A stretch of 64,000 nucleotides of DNA from Leuctra nigra (GCA_934045905.1 OW203768.1:3934316-3998315); one strand, 5' to 3'. Shown: positions 1 to 10,225, numbered from the stretch's first letter. A program made the numbers and translations. The notes: generated from the letters alone by a model not told the origin.

Positions 1-8
1 AGAAAACT

Positions 9-3000
9 TTGTTAGGAAAAGTAGAAGAGACCGATTACGTAGATTATGACTCAGGCCTAGATAACGCCGCACCAACTATAGAACAAGATTACCCCCTTCT
101 CATAGCCACGATTAACTCTTATGCGGAATCACATCGACCAGATCAAGCGGAAATCAACAAAGAAAACGAAAGAAGGAATGCCATACTTGACGAGAAATGC
201 AAATTAAACGAATTACCCGACGAAGGTCGCGACGCAATCAAAGAAGTCGTACACCGTTTTAATCACATATTTTTCCTGGAAGGTGATGAAATAGGTTTCT
301 GTGACTTAATGTATCATCGAATTCACTTAGAAAAAGATTCCAAACCGATCAAATCGCACCCATATCGTTTACCTTTATATCAAAGAGAAGCTTTAGATGA
401 AATTATTCAAGATCAATTGGATAAGAAAATCATTCGTCCATCTTGTAGTGCGTGGTCTTCACCATGCTTGATGATCCCGAAGTCGGTTCCCGAGGGAGCA
501 CTACCCGAGTGGCGACTTTGTATAGATTATCGTAAATTGAATAAACTGTGTACTGATTGTGCCCAGCCACAACCGAGAATTTCAGATGTTTTAGACATGT
601 TGGGAGGAAATAAACTCTTCTCTAAAATCGACGTCCACAATGCTTTTAATTCTATTCCGATACACCCCGATGACGTACACCTCACTGCATTTTGCACGTA
701 TCGAAATCTTTACGAAAGTTTGCGGGTACCATTCGGTTTGCGAACATCGCCAGCCGCGTTCACTAGATTAATTAATTATGTACTTCATGACATTCTCAAT
801 CGCGACGTTTTAGCATATATAGACGATTTAATAATCCATTCGATCACCCTCGATGAACACGTCGAGAAGCTAACCAATGTATTCAAGCGATTAGAAAAAG
901 CTAGCCTCAAGAGCAAACCAAGCAAATTCGAATTTCTGACACCTAAGCTGTCTTTTCTCGGTTTTATAATTAGTCAGGACGGTATTGCGACCAATCCACA
1001 GATGGTCGAATGTGTCAAGAATTACCCACGTCCAACCACGGCAAAGGAAGTCAGACGTTTTATCGGACTAGTTTCATTCGTGCGTAAATTCATTAACAAC
1101 TTCGCGACAATTTCTAAGCCTTTGACTCACTTAACGAAATTAGATATACCATTCGAGTGGCAGGAAGCACAAGAGAACGCTTTTATACACCTCAAAACAA
1201 CGCTAACGCAAGCCCCAGTTCTAGCGTATCCGCGTTTCGATCACACGTTTATTCTCACGAACGATGGAAGTAAAATTGGACTAGGTTCAATGTTATCACA
1301 AGTAATAGATGGAGTAGAAAAGCCAATATCGTTCGCATCTCGGCAAATGAAGCCATGTGAAGCTAACTATCATGCCACCGAAATAGAGCTTTTAGCACTA
1401 GTGTACGGAGTTAAAACACACCACATTTACTTGGCCGCTAAACCATTCATAGTACGATCAGATCATCGAGTTTTGAGCCACATCTTGAAGTTACCAAGTC
1501 ATTCAGCTAGAATCAACAAGTGGACGTTGTTTCTGACACAATACTCTTTTACTGTAGAATATGTACCCGGACCTAAAATTCCTCATGTAGACGCATTATC
1601 ACGTATCAAGCCGAACGCCATATGTACTTCGATAGGCCACGACCCCCCAGACATCGAACGTCCTGAACGATTTCTGACGGAACTCGAATTAGCTCTTTGC
1701 GAAGCGCCCGTGAGTTCGACTCTTCCCACCCCGTCGGGCAATGAACTTGACACAACAGAAGACGAGCCCCCGAGAACCACTAACCTAGACTCAAACGACC
1801 TTGCTGTGCGAATTATCTCACATCAAGCCCACCCCGAAATTCGCGCAGTCTCACAAACATCGACCACAACGGTAAATATGGAATGCGGAACAGACGAGGA
1901 CTCAGACGTAAACATAGAAGACCTAGACTATAGCTCAGACAGTAGTTTATCTAGTTTTATGTCAGATTCAGAATCGGACTCCGAACCAGAGGAAGAATAC
2001 TACCACAGCATAACGATCACGGAAAAGTATGTAGAACGAATTAATAGACAGTTCGAAAGCGAACACCCAGATGTTGATTTATTACTATTGTCCATGGTAG
2101 ATGAGAATGAAGAGAGGAAATTAGAAGAAGCCATTCAGAACGAGAAACAGAAAAGACACGAAACATTTCTTAAACTTCGATCCGAGCTAAATCCCGAACT
2201 AAATCTACCAACTAAATTACCAGAACAATCAGATAAAAACATCAGAGTCAATCACATCGCCAAACGAGACGAAACATACACACCCGTATTAGATAAACAT
2301 TACATTAAATCTGCTCAGCGTGAAGACACAGAATTAAGACCGATAATAGAAAAACTAATGCAGGGAGACAAAACAAACTCGAAATTTTATTTAGATAGCA
2401 TGCAAGTACTGTATAAAGAACGAGAACTTACGGAACTTTCAGACAGAATTGTCATACCTAAGAGCCTGCGTTGGCAAATATTGCGTATGTTCCACGACAC
2501 TCCAGCCATCAGCGCCCACGGAGGATTTAAACGTACCTATGGACTGTTAAAAGAGAAAGTATACTGGGACGGAATGTCACGAGACACCGAGGAATATGTC
2601 AAGAAATGTATTAGCTGTCAAAAATGCGCACCAGTATTTACTACTCATAGAGCCAAGTTACAGACATACACTCAAGCTCAACGTCCAGGGACTATGTGGA
2701 GTCTCGACGTGATAGGACCGATTAGGCAATCATCCAAAGGTAATAGATATATAATTGCATTCGTTTGTTTATTTAGTAAATGGCCTATCTTTGTGGCCAC
2801 GCCGAACCAGACCGCCAAGACCACCGCAAGAGTGTTCGTCGATCATTTAGTCGCGGAACATTCTATTCCATCATGTATAGTTAGCGATAACGGATCAAAC
2901 TTTGTGTCAAACTTATTCCGAGAGACTTGCAATATCTTGCAGCTTAAACACCTGAAGACTAGCTTTTATAAGGCCAGCTCCAATCCGGTAGAAAGATATA

Positions 3001-4274
3001 ATCGAACCCTGAAAAGGGCCATCAGACACTATGACGATCAAGACTGGGACTCTTTGCTCGGACCCCTACAACTTGCGCTGCGTACAGCTATTAATTCGTC
3101 AACATCGATGTCAGCCTTCTATCTGATGAAGGGAGTAGATGCGCGATTTCCTTTTGAAGCGGATCTAGAGCCCGAAATCGAACCCCGGACTCGCCCGCTA
3201 GACGAATATAACACTGACCTAGCCAACCGCCTGAAGCTGGCGTATGAACTAGCTAGAAAGACGATGAGGCGCCAAGCAGCGAAGCGCGAGGAATACTATA
3301 ATAAAAAGTCTCGAGACGTTACTCTAAAAATCGGTCAATTAGCATTCCTATATACGCCTGTAATAGACAAATCAGTGTCAAAAACATTTTCTACATACTG
3401 GAGAGGACCTGTGCGCATCTTAGATATGGTTTCGCCAGTCAATTATAAAATTAGAGATTTGAAGACTGGCCGCGAACAGACAGTTCATAGCAATCGTCTT
3501 AAAGCTTTCTTGAGTTTCGACCCCTCAATATTCAAAGATGACCTAACGTTCCGTGAAAACGATGAGACCATAATAGGTCCGACGCCGAGCCACCCCCCTG
3601 AAGCCCACCCAAAGATCGTGGAGAGTACATATGATCCAGATGACGAAGACATTTTTGTCATAGCGCCAAGGGCCGGACCGACTACCTCGCTGACAGCGTC
3701 AATCAATAATCTGGACACACCGGATGTCAGGCCATCACCATCCTCAGAAAGAGGTGATAAAGATGTCAAACTAACAGCCCAGGGGAACATGCCGACTGGA
3801 CATCATATACGAAACGCCGATGGAAATAGCCTAGCGACTCCAGTTTCACATTCGACCCCTCATCCACGCCCACGAACTCTGACCCAGCGAGGAGAACACG
3901 TGCGAACATATCCATCCCCTTTCCCGCAGTTCACGACAGAACCTTCGACTTCTCGGCAATATGAAAAAGATAAGGAACTGACCGAAACTAACCCCCATCG
4001 TGAACTAGTCGATGGTTACCAAACTCTTAATGAACAGCTTTCGTCAAGTTCAGAGTACCAGAGCAGTCTTTCAACTCCAGCCAAAAGTCCTGATACTTTG
4101 AGACGTAGCGTGTCCTACGAATCTATCACCGAACCCGAGTCTCCAGCCGAATTATTCACAAGACATCGAACGAAATATGAGTTACGTGATTTGAAGTACA
4201 GCGATTTCTCGAAAACACCTACCAGAGGGAAGCATTACACCCGATCAGCTGCGCTCTCAGATAATGAAGACTAA
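9..4274 (+). CDS. pol: Pol polyprotein (RT, RNase H, integrase), 5' partial
   Basis: The frame is open to the window edge, so residue 1 here is not the true start. About 1420 codons are uninterrupted. Reverse transcriptase covers roughly residues 110-330, with catalytic Y-I-D-D at 270-273. RNase H follows at about 415-530, with NDGS, EIELLAL and RSDH segments carrying its acidic residues. An acidic linker spans about 560-720. Integrase has an H-H-C-C zinc finger near 815-875 (CISCQKC at its end), catalytic D900 and D960, E995 in PVERYN, and a GPY/F-like YWRGPV segment near 1130. The tail is Ser/Pro/Thr rich. The protein copies element RNA and inserts the cDNA. An intact frame of this length suggests a fairly young copy. 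Confidence 0.93.
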   Translation: MLGKVEETDYVDYDSGLDNAAPTIEQDYPLLIATINSYAESHRPDQAEINKENERRNAILDEKCKLNELPDEGRDAIKEVVHRFNHIFFLEGDEIGFCDLMYHRIHLEKDSKPIKSHPYRLPLYQREALDEIIQDQLDKKIIRPSCSAWSSPCLMIPKSVPEGALPEWRLCIDYRKLNKLCTDCAQPQPRISDVLDMLGGNKLFSKIDVHNAFNSIPIHPDDVHLTAFCTYRNLYESLRVPFGLRTSPAAFTRLINYVLHDILNRDVLAYIDDLIIHSITLDEHVEKLTNVFKRLEKASLKSKPSKFEFLTPKLSFLGFIISQDGIATNPQMVECVKNYPRPTTAKEVRRFIGLVSFVRKFINNFATISKPLTHLTKLDIPFEWQEAQENAFIHLKTTLTQAPVLAYPRFDHTFILTNDGSKIGLGSMLSQVIDGVEKPISFASRQMKPCEANYHATEIELLALVYGVKTHHIYLAAKPFIVRSDHRVLSHILKLPSHSARINKWTLFLTQYSFTVEYVPGPKIPHVDALSRIKPNAICTSIGHDPPDIERPERFLTELELALCEAPVSSTLPTPSGNELDTTEDEPPRTTNLDSNDLAVRIISHQAHPEIRAVSQTSTTTVNMECGTDEDSDVNIEDLDYSSDSSLSSFMSDSESDSEPEEEYYHSITITEKYVERINRQFESEHPDVDLLLLSMVDENEERKLEEAIQNEKQKRHETFLKLRSELNPELNLPTKLPEQSDKNIRVNHIAKRDETYTPVLDKHYIKSAQREDTELRPIIEKLMQGDKTNSKFYLDSMQVLYKERELTELSDRIVIPKSLRWQILRMFHDTPAISAHGGFKRTYGLLKEKVYWDGMSRDTEEYVKKCISCQKCAPVFTTHRAKLQTYTQAQRPGTMWSLDVIGPIRQSSKGNRYIIAFVCLFSKWPIFVATPNQTAKTTARVFVDHLVAEHSIPSCIVSDNGSNFVSNLFRETCNILQLKHLKTSFYKASSNPVERYNRTLKRAIRHYDDQDWDSLLGPLQLALRTAINSSTSMSAFYLMKGVDARFPFEADLEPEIEPRTRPLDEYNTDLANRLKLAYELARKTMRRQAAKREEYYNKKSRDVTLKIGQLAFLYTPVIDKSVSKTFSTYWRGPVRILDMVSPVNYKIRDLKTGREQTVHSNRLKAFLSFDPSIFKDDLTFRENDETIIGPTPSHPPEAHPKIVESTYDPDDEDIFVIAPRAGPTTSLTASINNLDTPDVRPSPSSERGDKDVKLTAQGNMPTGHHIRNADGNSLATPVSHSTPHPRPRTLTQRGEHVRTYPSPFPQFTTEPSTSRQYEKDKELTETNPHRELVDGYQTLNEQLSSSSEYQSSLSTPAKSPDTLRRSVSYESITEPESPAELFTRHRTKYELRDLKYSDFSKTPTRGKHYTRSAALSDNED

Positions 4275-4391
4275 ATTAAACCCTTTGTCCCAACCTAAAT
4301 TACTAAATTACTATTGTCAGTTTATATCGAACTAGCTAAATCGATTCTATTCTATTTTCTTACATCAGCTGTTGAAGAGAGCGAAAGTTCA

Positions 4392-4411
4392 CCCCCCCCC
4401 CCCCCCCCCCC
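4392..4411 (+). repeat. Homopolymer of 20 C residues
   Basis: Twenty consecutive C lie between pol and the first accessory ORF. On the opposite strand this is G20, which could form G-quadruplex structure. Length at such a tract is often unstable in sequencing, so any frame read across it is unreliable. Confidence 0.9.
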
Positions 4412-4617
4412 ATCACTTCGGTTCAAGAAACTACCTAAGCAGAGGGTCAACGGCACAAGCCCCTTCCGCCCCTCCAGCGACACCGAACCACTTGTTGCTA
4501 GTTGGAACGACCTTCAGCAGGCAATATGTAAACACCAACACGTGGGACGCTAGTGTCAAATGGTTGAAGACGGAACCAGGAAGCCAATGTTTTCTAAATT
4601 TAATCTGTTTTCACAGA

Positions 4618-5064
4618 ATGGCACCAAAATCCGACAAACGATGCCGAGAGTGTCGTAAATGGTCTTGCACATGCAAAACTAAGACAGCTTCAGCTAAGAC
4701 AACTAGGAAACCTAAGCCGTCAACTTCAGGTAAAACCGACTTAATTACAGCGCACGCCCTCTTAGAGGAACATTACAAGTATATGTATGACGGGCAATAC
4801 GACTGTGAGGAGGATAGATTGATAGACACCGAAGTGCATACCGAGCCCTACGATCCCGACCATCTTACTAGAGATTACATACGACACTTACTCATCTTAA
4901 CTTTAGCGACAGGGAGAATGAGACAGGAAACAAACCCCGAAGAACCCCCCTCAGCCTTCGAAAACAAGTACCGGCATGAGATCCGAATATTACAAGAGGC
5001 TCATAAATTCCAGTTTGGGTTCCCGGTCGACACCAGCGATATCCTCAAAACATTCGAAAGATAG
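4618..5064 (+). CDS. Accessory ORF A of the gypsy-like element, unknown function
   Basis: A 148-codon frame starts MAPKSDKRC and has a short cysteine cluster (C-x2-C-x4-C-x-C) followed by a Lys/Thr/Ser-rich stretch, then an acidic and helical remainder. I chose the ATG at 4618 because a pyrimidine-rich stretch ending TTTTCACAG lies just before it, which looks like a splice acceptor. The frame is open further upstream to 4372 but crosses the C20 tract. No signal peptide or membrane segment is visible, so it does not look like an envelope protein. The position is where some Ty3/gypsy elements express a spliced third ORF. Confidence 0.5.
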   Translation: MAPKSDKRCRECRKWSCTCKTKTASAKTTRKPKPSTSGKTDLITAHALLEEHYKYMYDGQYDCEEDRLIDTEVHTEPYDPDHLTRDYIRHLLILTLATGRMRQETNPEEPPSAFENKYRHEIRILQEAHKFQFGFPVDTSDILKTFER

Positions 5065-5385
5065 TTGCCAGATGACCTAAACCAATATGTCCCATCTCTT
5101 CCTTGCCATCCACCCTCTTCGTCACTCCCCCTTACCCACCTTTAATTCTGGTACCATTTCCCCTGACCCCGAAGACACCCAAATGTTCATCCAAGGACCT
5201 CATCCCCTAAATTCGTAGTGACCAATAAGAAACGGGAACCAAGTAGAGCCAACCAATCAAGATAGGCCTAGTCACAAGTCTTAACAGAAAGGACATAAGA
5301 AAATCTGGACCTCTTGAGGAAAAATCAGTGAGAGAGGAACAGTCGGGCAGATCAGACGCAATGTTATATAGAAAAAGTCGACAAC

Positions 5386-5796
5386 ATGCAGCAGTGGGTG
5401 GAAGAAGCATACTTTCTATTTGACCAATTGTACGACTTATGGGGGAGTTTGGAGGAGCACTTCCGGAAAACAATCAGCTGCGGGCCGACCGAGTCGCTCT
5501 TCGTTCACGGACTGGTACAAAGGTTCCACCAGACGGCCAACCGGATCATGGAATGGAGGAGAACCTACACTCACCAGATCGCAGAGGACCCTCGGACGCT
5601 GACATCAAGCATAGCTAAGTCGTACGCCAAGGAATTGATCAAACTAACGGCGCAGCTAGAAGAGATGCACCAAGAGATGGTGTGGGTCAACTCAACCGTC
5701 CTGTCCCACCGCGGGATGCGGTACTGGATTTCGTCAGTGAAATACCTTATGACCATATTCAACGCATGGTGGTACAATGTAGAAGATTATTGGTGA
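5386..5796 (+). CDS. Accessory ORF B of the gypsy-like element, unknown function
   Basis: A 136-codon frame starts MQQWVEEAYFLFDQL. It is rich in aromatic and charged residues and predicted mainly helical, with a possible amphipathic segment around residues 75-100 and a Trp/Tyr-rich end (NAWWYNVEDYW). I recognise no family. It lies 320 bp after accessory ORF A inside the same retroelement, so it is probably element-encoded. No transmembrane segment is evident. Confidence 0.42.
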   Translation: MQQWVEEAYFLFDQLYDLWGSLEEHFRKTISCGPTESLFVHGLVQRFHQTANRIMEWRRTYTHQIAEDPRTLTSSIAKSYAKELIKLTAQLEEMHQEMVWVNSTVLSHRGMRYWISSVKYLMTIFNAWWYNVEDYW

Positions 5797-5839
5797 GGCC
5801 GCGACCACCGTAAGTGGAAAAGCTAAAAAAAAAAATGAA

Positions 5840-5941
5840 ATTGAAAGTGATGCGTAATTGACAGTGAAGGACAAGAAGGGAAAGCCCTGAATTGAAAGTG
5901 ATGCGTAATTGACAATGAAGGACAAGAAGGGAAAGCCCTGG
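5840..5941 (+). repeat. 51-bp tandem duplication in retroelement 3' UTR
   Basis: Two adjacent copies start ATTGAAAGTGATGCG at 5840 and 5891 and differ at about one base. A partial third echo (GGACAAGAAGGAAA) follows near 5986. Confidence 0.85.
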
Positions 5942-6148
5942 TGCAAGGACAAAGTGTTTCAATATGTGATTAGGTTTAAGCAATAAGGACAAGAAGGAAA
6001 TTTCCTGAAATGCTCAATGGTTGGACGGACGTAAGTGTAGTATTAAATTCTTTGGGGAGGGCCAAAAATGAGAAAAACCCGTGAAGTTGCGTATTAGATA
6101 AATAAACATGGAGATTAGTGCCCTCTTAGGATTAGCGAAATAGTAAGT

Positions 6149-6350
6149 AGTCACTAAATCAGTGAATTTGAATCTGGATTTGATCATGAAGTTGACAAAA
6201 TGTATTTTACAACTAGACAGCACTTGTTGAAATTAGGAAAATATTGATAGTCACTCAATCTATGAATTGTACTTTAAATCTGAAAAATGAATTTGACCAA
6301 ATGTGTTTTACAAATAGATAGCGCTTGTTAAAATTAGGATAATATTAATA
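6149..6350 (+). repeat. ~100-bp diverged tandem duplication
   Basis: Copies starting AGTCACT at 6149 and 6249 share a long alignable core, including TTTTACAA(A/C)TAGA(C/T)AGC and the AAATTAGGA block. A third start appears at about 6350. Confidence 0.7.
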
Positions 6351-6970
6351 GTCACTGACTCCAGTTAAATAATTAATTTGACCAGAATTGTAAATTCAAT
6401 TCAACTTTAGGTAAGGGATTTAAAGAAAGAATGTTTCATGTCTTAATCACGATCATAAGAAATACAAAACAATGTCAAAATAATTAGGATAATAATCTTA
6501 AATAAATGTGTCTGTCAAAAGTCACATGTATGTGTGTTTGTAAATGACGCAATAATCCTAGTTCCGAAACCCTCCACTTCCTCGACAATAACACAGGCGC
6601 CACTATCCATAGAGGCAGGCGGCCATAGCTGAAATCCTCATCCCAGCAAGGTCAGTCGAATTCAAGATGGCGACCTCCACTTGTGTGTTTGTTTGGAATC
6701 TAACTAAAGTCATCTGTCAATAACTAAATAATCAAATATTCAAAGGTCTTCTACCCACACTTACTAATCAATATTTGCATTTAACCATTTCAAAATTCAA
6801 GTATGTAATTTATCTTCCAAACATCGAGAACAAATACCTACCATTCAAGAAGAAGACGCAAGATTAAAACAACTGGGGTAAGACATAACCTGTTTTCTTT
6901 GCAGCAAATCAATTACATTTGTCCAGATTTTACTGTGTTTAATTTATTCAATTTTGGATTAATTTCGTGT

Positions 6971-6997
6971 AAACGTCAGATTTTAACTCTGACGTTT
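6971..6997 (+). promoter_or_regulatory. Perfect hairpin just upstream of the polypurine tract
   Basis: AAACGTCAGA and TCTGACGTTT form a perfect 10-bp stem around a 7-nt loop. The stem ends about 9 bp before the purine-rich AAAGAAGGGAGGA that primes plus-strand synthesis. Confidence 0.6.
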
Positions 6998-7005
6998 ATT
7001 CTCCA

Positions 7006-7018
7006 AAGAAGGGAGGAT
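7006..7018 (+). other. Polypurine tract of the gypsy-like element
   Basis: The purine run AAAGAAGGGAGGA ends next to the TGTAGT that opens the LTR. This is the standard site for plus-strand priming in LTR retrotransposons. Confidence 0.75.
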
Positions 7019-7884
7019 ATGTAGTGCCAGGCCCTACTGATTATTATTGTCATATAAAATCATATGTCAAACTAAACAACCTCCTCAAGGAACAATTAGT
7101 CAAACTCTAAAGTCATAAAACAATTACTATACAACCTCCTCAAGAAACAAGAAGAAGAAGACTAGGTATTTTTAATTAAGTATAAGATGATATTATTTAG
7201 CTACACTGTAGAATCTGTATTGACAATTGAACACTGTCACTTTTTATGAACCATACATTTCTACATTCTTTTTATAAGTCGTGTTGCTAGCCTTTCACAT
7301 AAGATATAATCATCACAATGCATTGACATCTAAGTCACATATAAGATCTCTTTATGTTTATGTTTATCAACCCAAGCATTATGATTACTTAGACAACTGT
7401 TTCATCTATGGTGCAATGATTTCACGTATTGTGCAACAACTCTTTAGGTGGTCTTCCACCGGATACTCATCCTCAACTTTGACACCTTTACTATCTTAAC
7501 TAATGACTTACTCTACTTTTCCATGTACTACCCCACCCACCTATTAACTACCTTGTCAGATCAGTCAAACCGCTGTCCAGTCTTGACACTTGCCAGGCAT
7601 AACTTAGGTCAACCGGAAGCCAAGTTCGAACTCTTGGGGACATGAAAGGGTACCGCTAGAGAAGGCGACGTCCCTGTGCCGATGTCGTTGGACCCTGTTG
7701 TGCAATATTGCACCAGGCCAACAATACGTCATCCTCACGTCATCACCCCTTTTTGGAATATGACATCACTAAAGTCACTACTTTAAGGTTCAGAGTTGCT
7801 TCAAACCTCTTTGACAAATCCAACTTCCGGACTCTATAAATTTGACTGTAAAGCTATTCTCTGGGCAGTCAAACAGCTCAGGCT

Positions 7885-8157
7885 ATCTACGTAAGACGTG
7901 TCGTTGACCAACTTACCCCCTTGACTACCCTGCACTTTGAACGTGTCTTTGACCAAACAAAGTGTAGTTCCTTCAAACTTTATCAGGAAACCAAAGTAAA
8001 ACGTGTCTTTGACCAAATTACTCTTGGCTACTGTTCCTATCCTTTCTATTTTTATTCTAAACGTGTCTTTGACCAAGTAGAATTAAAACTAGAACTTATT
8101 CCTTTTAATTTCTTCAGCAAACTTCCACTGAAACGTGTCTTTGACCAGCCTCAGTAA
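7885..8157 (+). repeat. Five copies of ACGTGTCTTTGACCAA inside the LTR, in one reading frame
   Basis: Copies begin at 7896, 7941, 8001, 8061 and 8133; copy 1 has CGTT for CTTT and copy 5 ends AG. The spacings 45, 60, 60 and 72 are all multiples of three, and one open frame reads R-V-(F/V)-D-Q at each copy, with a basic residue before the last three. Sequences between copies are unrelated. Either a peptide repeat or a spaced protein-binding site could explain this. Confidence 0.8.
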
Positions 8158-8267
8158 AACTCTACTTTCCTCTACAAAAATCCAACAATTTCCATCTACA
8201 TTCTTCGCACGCCAGTGAAACATCAAGATTAAATTCACGACTTACATATTCAAGTGACCAGTTTTTA

Positions 8268-8792
8268 GTGTTTATCAATTTAAATCAGTGTTCAATTTGT
8301 AAGTCAAACGCAGACTCAAACGATAGGAAATATTTACAATATACGAAAATCAGTGAATCTCAACCAACATCTACATCATTGAGTAAGTACAAACAAACCC
8401 GGAAAGTCATACTCCTATCCAAATCCTTATCACAAATTTATATAAAATATTCTGCACTTCAAGAAAGCTATTTTAAATTATACGACATAGAATCAAGAAT
8501 CATTCTCCTAAGACAACGATATCCGCTATCCAGAGTTCGGTCCACCGACCACCCCGCGCCTCTACGACAATCAGTAAGTGAACCTACTTTATCTGCGAAC
8601 CCATCTAACTCTTCTAAATTTCCTGACAAGCCCCTAAACAGGGCCCAGTCAGGTGGTGGCAGCATAAACGTTACCAATTCCATACCCCAGATAAGTAGAA
8701 GCCCTCGGCAGGCACTACATGACGCAATCAGGTGGTCAAGAGACATTTATGTGACACACGTGTCCGGCCACGTCCAATACAGATTGCCGTAA
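8268..8792 (+). CDS. 174-codon open frame within the LTR, unknown
   Basis: The frame begins MFINLNQCSICKS and is Ser/Arg/Pro rich in its second half (SRVRSTDHPAPLRQSVSEPTLS). I recognise no domain. It lies wholly within the LTR, so in a complete element it would exist twice. Low-complexity disorder is likely. It may be chance, although 174 codons is long for AT-rich DNA. Confidence 0.25.
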   Translation: MFINLNQCSICKSNADSNDRKYLQYTKISESQPTSTSLSKYKQTRKVILLSKSLSQIYIKYSALQESYFKLYDIESRIILLRQRYPLSRVRSTDHPAPLRQSVSEPTLSANPSNSSKFPDKPLNRAQSGGGSINVTNSIPQISRSPRQALHDAIRWSRDIYVTHVSGHVQYRLP

Positions 8793-9175
8793 ATTTTTAA
8801 ATTTCATTGTTCCTATCGTAATTGCATTTGACTAAGGAACATGTAATTAATTTTGCCTTTGTAGTGTGTATTCAACTAGTCCTGTTTTTTTTAATGTTAA
8901 TGTATTGATTAATTGACATCTTTGATAATTCAAAGAATTTTTTTTAAATTACTTGTGGAAACTGATTCCATTGTTTTAATGTGTATGAAAACTGCAAGAT
9001 TTATGATTATTTGACTCCTATGTATTGTATTTGTTTAAATATGTTTGAATAAAATCGCATCTAATATAAATTAATTTATTCTATTTCTGTAATTGTATTA
9101 GTGTGAAAATGTATGTAATGTAACATGTACAATAGCTGTAAAGCTAAATAAATGGATACTATTACTACTACTACA

Positions 9176-9738
9176 TTGTTGGCAAGTACACTGTTTAAGA
9201 TGTTGTTAGATGATGCAGGAGAGACTATCATTAAATAATATTGTTTCGGATCATTACTGTCATAGAAATTACATTCAAGTTGGACAATTTATATAGTTTA
9301 TTTAAAGTTTAAAGAGGTCATTGTTGGAGACATTATTGCAGACATTTTAAGTAACTTTATTCTGTGGACAAACATGTCAGCTGGTTGTAATGAACAAATC
9401 ACTTCAATAGAGAGAAGGTCTTAACTGAGGAATTATTTAAAATTTATTGTTTCAATCATTGTTGCAGATAATCAAGGGCCTCTTTGTTGTGAAAGGTTTC
9501 TAGTAAAACCATGCTTGGCTCATTTGAATAATTTAAACTTACAATATAAAAGATCACAACAAAGAGCAGTTGATTGTCATTACACCTTAGCCATTTAAGT
9601 AGCCAAACAAGGCATTGTTTTAGTCATTGGAGAGATCACTAGGGGTCCCAGCAATTGTTGGCTGGACTAGGTAATTGTAACTTCATTTATAAAACATTTA
9701 ACTTCAGTAAATTCAATTTAGAACTCAGTAGCTTCTGG
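9176..9738. other. Unassigned AT-rich sequence between LTR and LINE fragment
   Basis: I see no supported gene, RNA or clear repeat here. Confidence 0.5.
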
Positions 9739-9781
9739 CTGCAAGGTCGAACTAGTAGATGCCTTCTAGTTCGACTTGCAG
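9739..9781. repeat. Inverted repeat at the edge of a LINE fragment
   Basis: CTGCAAGGTCGAACTAG at 9739-9755 and CTAGTTCGACTTGCAG at 9766-9781 are inverse complements except for one extra G. A 10-nt loop separates them. The right arm runs straight into the LINE-derived coding remnant. Confidence 0.75.
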
Positions 9782-9976
9782 TTCGGCGTGATCCTGGGGC
9801 GGAAGGGTCACGCAGAAAAAGTTAGATTAGTAGAATCAAGGAGAGATGTAGGGAAGTATTCATTTGTAAGAAGAACGATATGTGACTGCAATACATTGAG
9901 CGGGGATGTTATTACGCCGTTACCAGAGGCAGTACAGGAATTTAAAATAAGACTGGTAAATCACAAATCAAAATGA
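9779..9976 (+). pseudogene. LINE reverse transcriptase C-terminal remnant
   Basis: About 65 codons carry the pattern common at the end of LINE ORF2 proteins: R-R-D-V-G-K-Y-S-F, R-R-T-I-x-D-x-N-x-L, then E-F-K-I-R-L near the stop. The copy is 5' truncated. The AT-rich 3' UTR that follows ends near 10225 with an AATAAATCAATCAAAA-type tail. The clade cannot be fixed from so little sequence. Confidence 0.6.
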
Positions 9977-10225
9977 GTGACTTAGCATAGAATTAGCATA
10001 GTTTAGCCTAGGACAACCATAGTTCCTTAAATAATATTCATTTAAATTAACTAGTTGTAATTTTAGTTTTAATTATATTATACCATTATACCATAAGTTT
10101 GTTACTATGGTTATCTTGTCCTTTGTAACTAATATTATTATTAACATTAATCTTAACTTATACATATCTTAAAAATGTTACCACCTGTATGACATACAAT
10201 TTGTAACTAATAAATCAATCAAAAA
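9977..10225 (+). mobile_element. 3' UTR and tail of the truncated LINE
   Basis: AT-rich sequence following the ORF2 remnant ends in an A-rich tail near 10210-10225. No other feature is seen in it. Confidence 0.45.

Larger units (their letters stand above)
5797..7019 (+). other. 3' untranslated region of the gypsy-like element
   Basis: No coding frame is supported here. The stretch is AT-rich and holds a 51-bp direct duplication, a ~100-bp diverged duplication, a hairpin and a purine tract directly before the LTR. Each is listed separately. Confidence 0.6.
1..9175 (+). mobile_element. Ty3/gypsy LTR retrotransposon, 3' part (5' end outside window)
   Basis: One element runs from the window edge to an LTR end. 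In order it has a pol frame (RT, RNase H, integrase), two accessory ORFs, a long 3' UTR, a purine-rich tract at about 7006-7018, and a 3' LTR at 7020-9175. The order RT-RNase H-integrase is diagnostic of Ty3/gypsy. A 2.1-kb LTR and extra ORFs downstream of pol recall the Osvaldo/Ulysses group, but that placement is inference. Gag, protease, PBS and 5' LTR would lie left of the window, so age cannot be judged from LTR divergence. Confidence 0.88.
7020..9175 (+). repeat. 3' LTR, 2156 bp
   Basis: The left edge is TGTAGTG right after the polypurine tract. The right edge is ACTACA at 9175, the exact inverted match of TGTAGT. An AATAAA at 9147 lies 23 bp before the end, fitting a polyadenylation signal. 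The LTR is unusually long and contains two open frames and five copies of a 16-bp motif. No second LTR is in the window for comparison. Confidence 0.78.

Noticed and set aside
4314..4553. Proline-run ORF across the C20 tract
   Set aside because: The frame depends on homopolymer length and has no other support.
5207..5473. 88-codon minus-strand ORF opposite accessory ORF B
   Set aside because: It overlaps the likely sense ORF of the retroelement and shows no domain.
7885..8157. CRISPR-like pattern of short repeats and unique spacers
   Set aside because: The genome is eukaryotic, the repeats are 16 bp with only five copies, no cas genes exist, and the block lies in an LTR.
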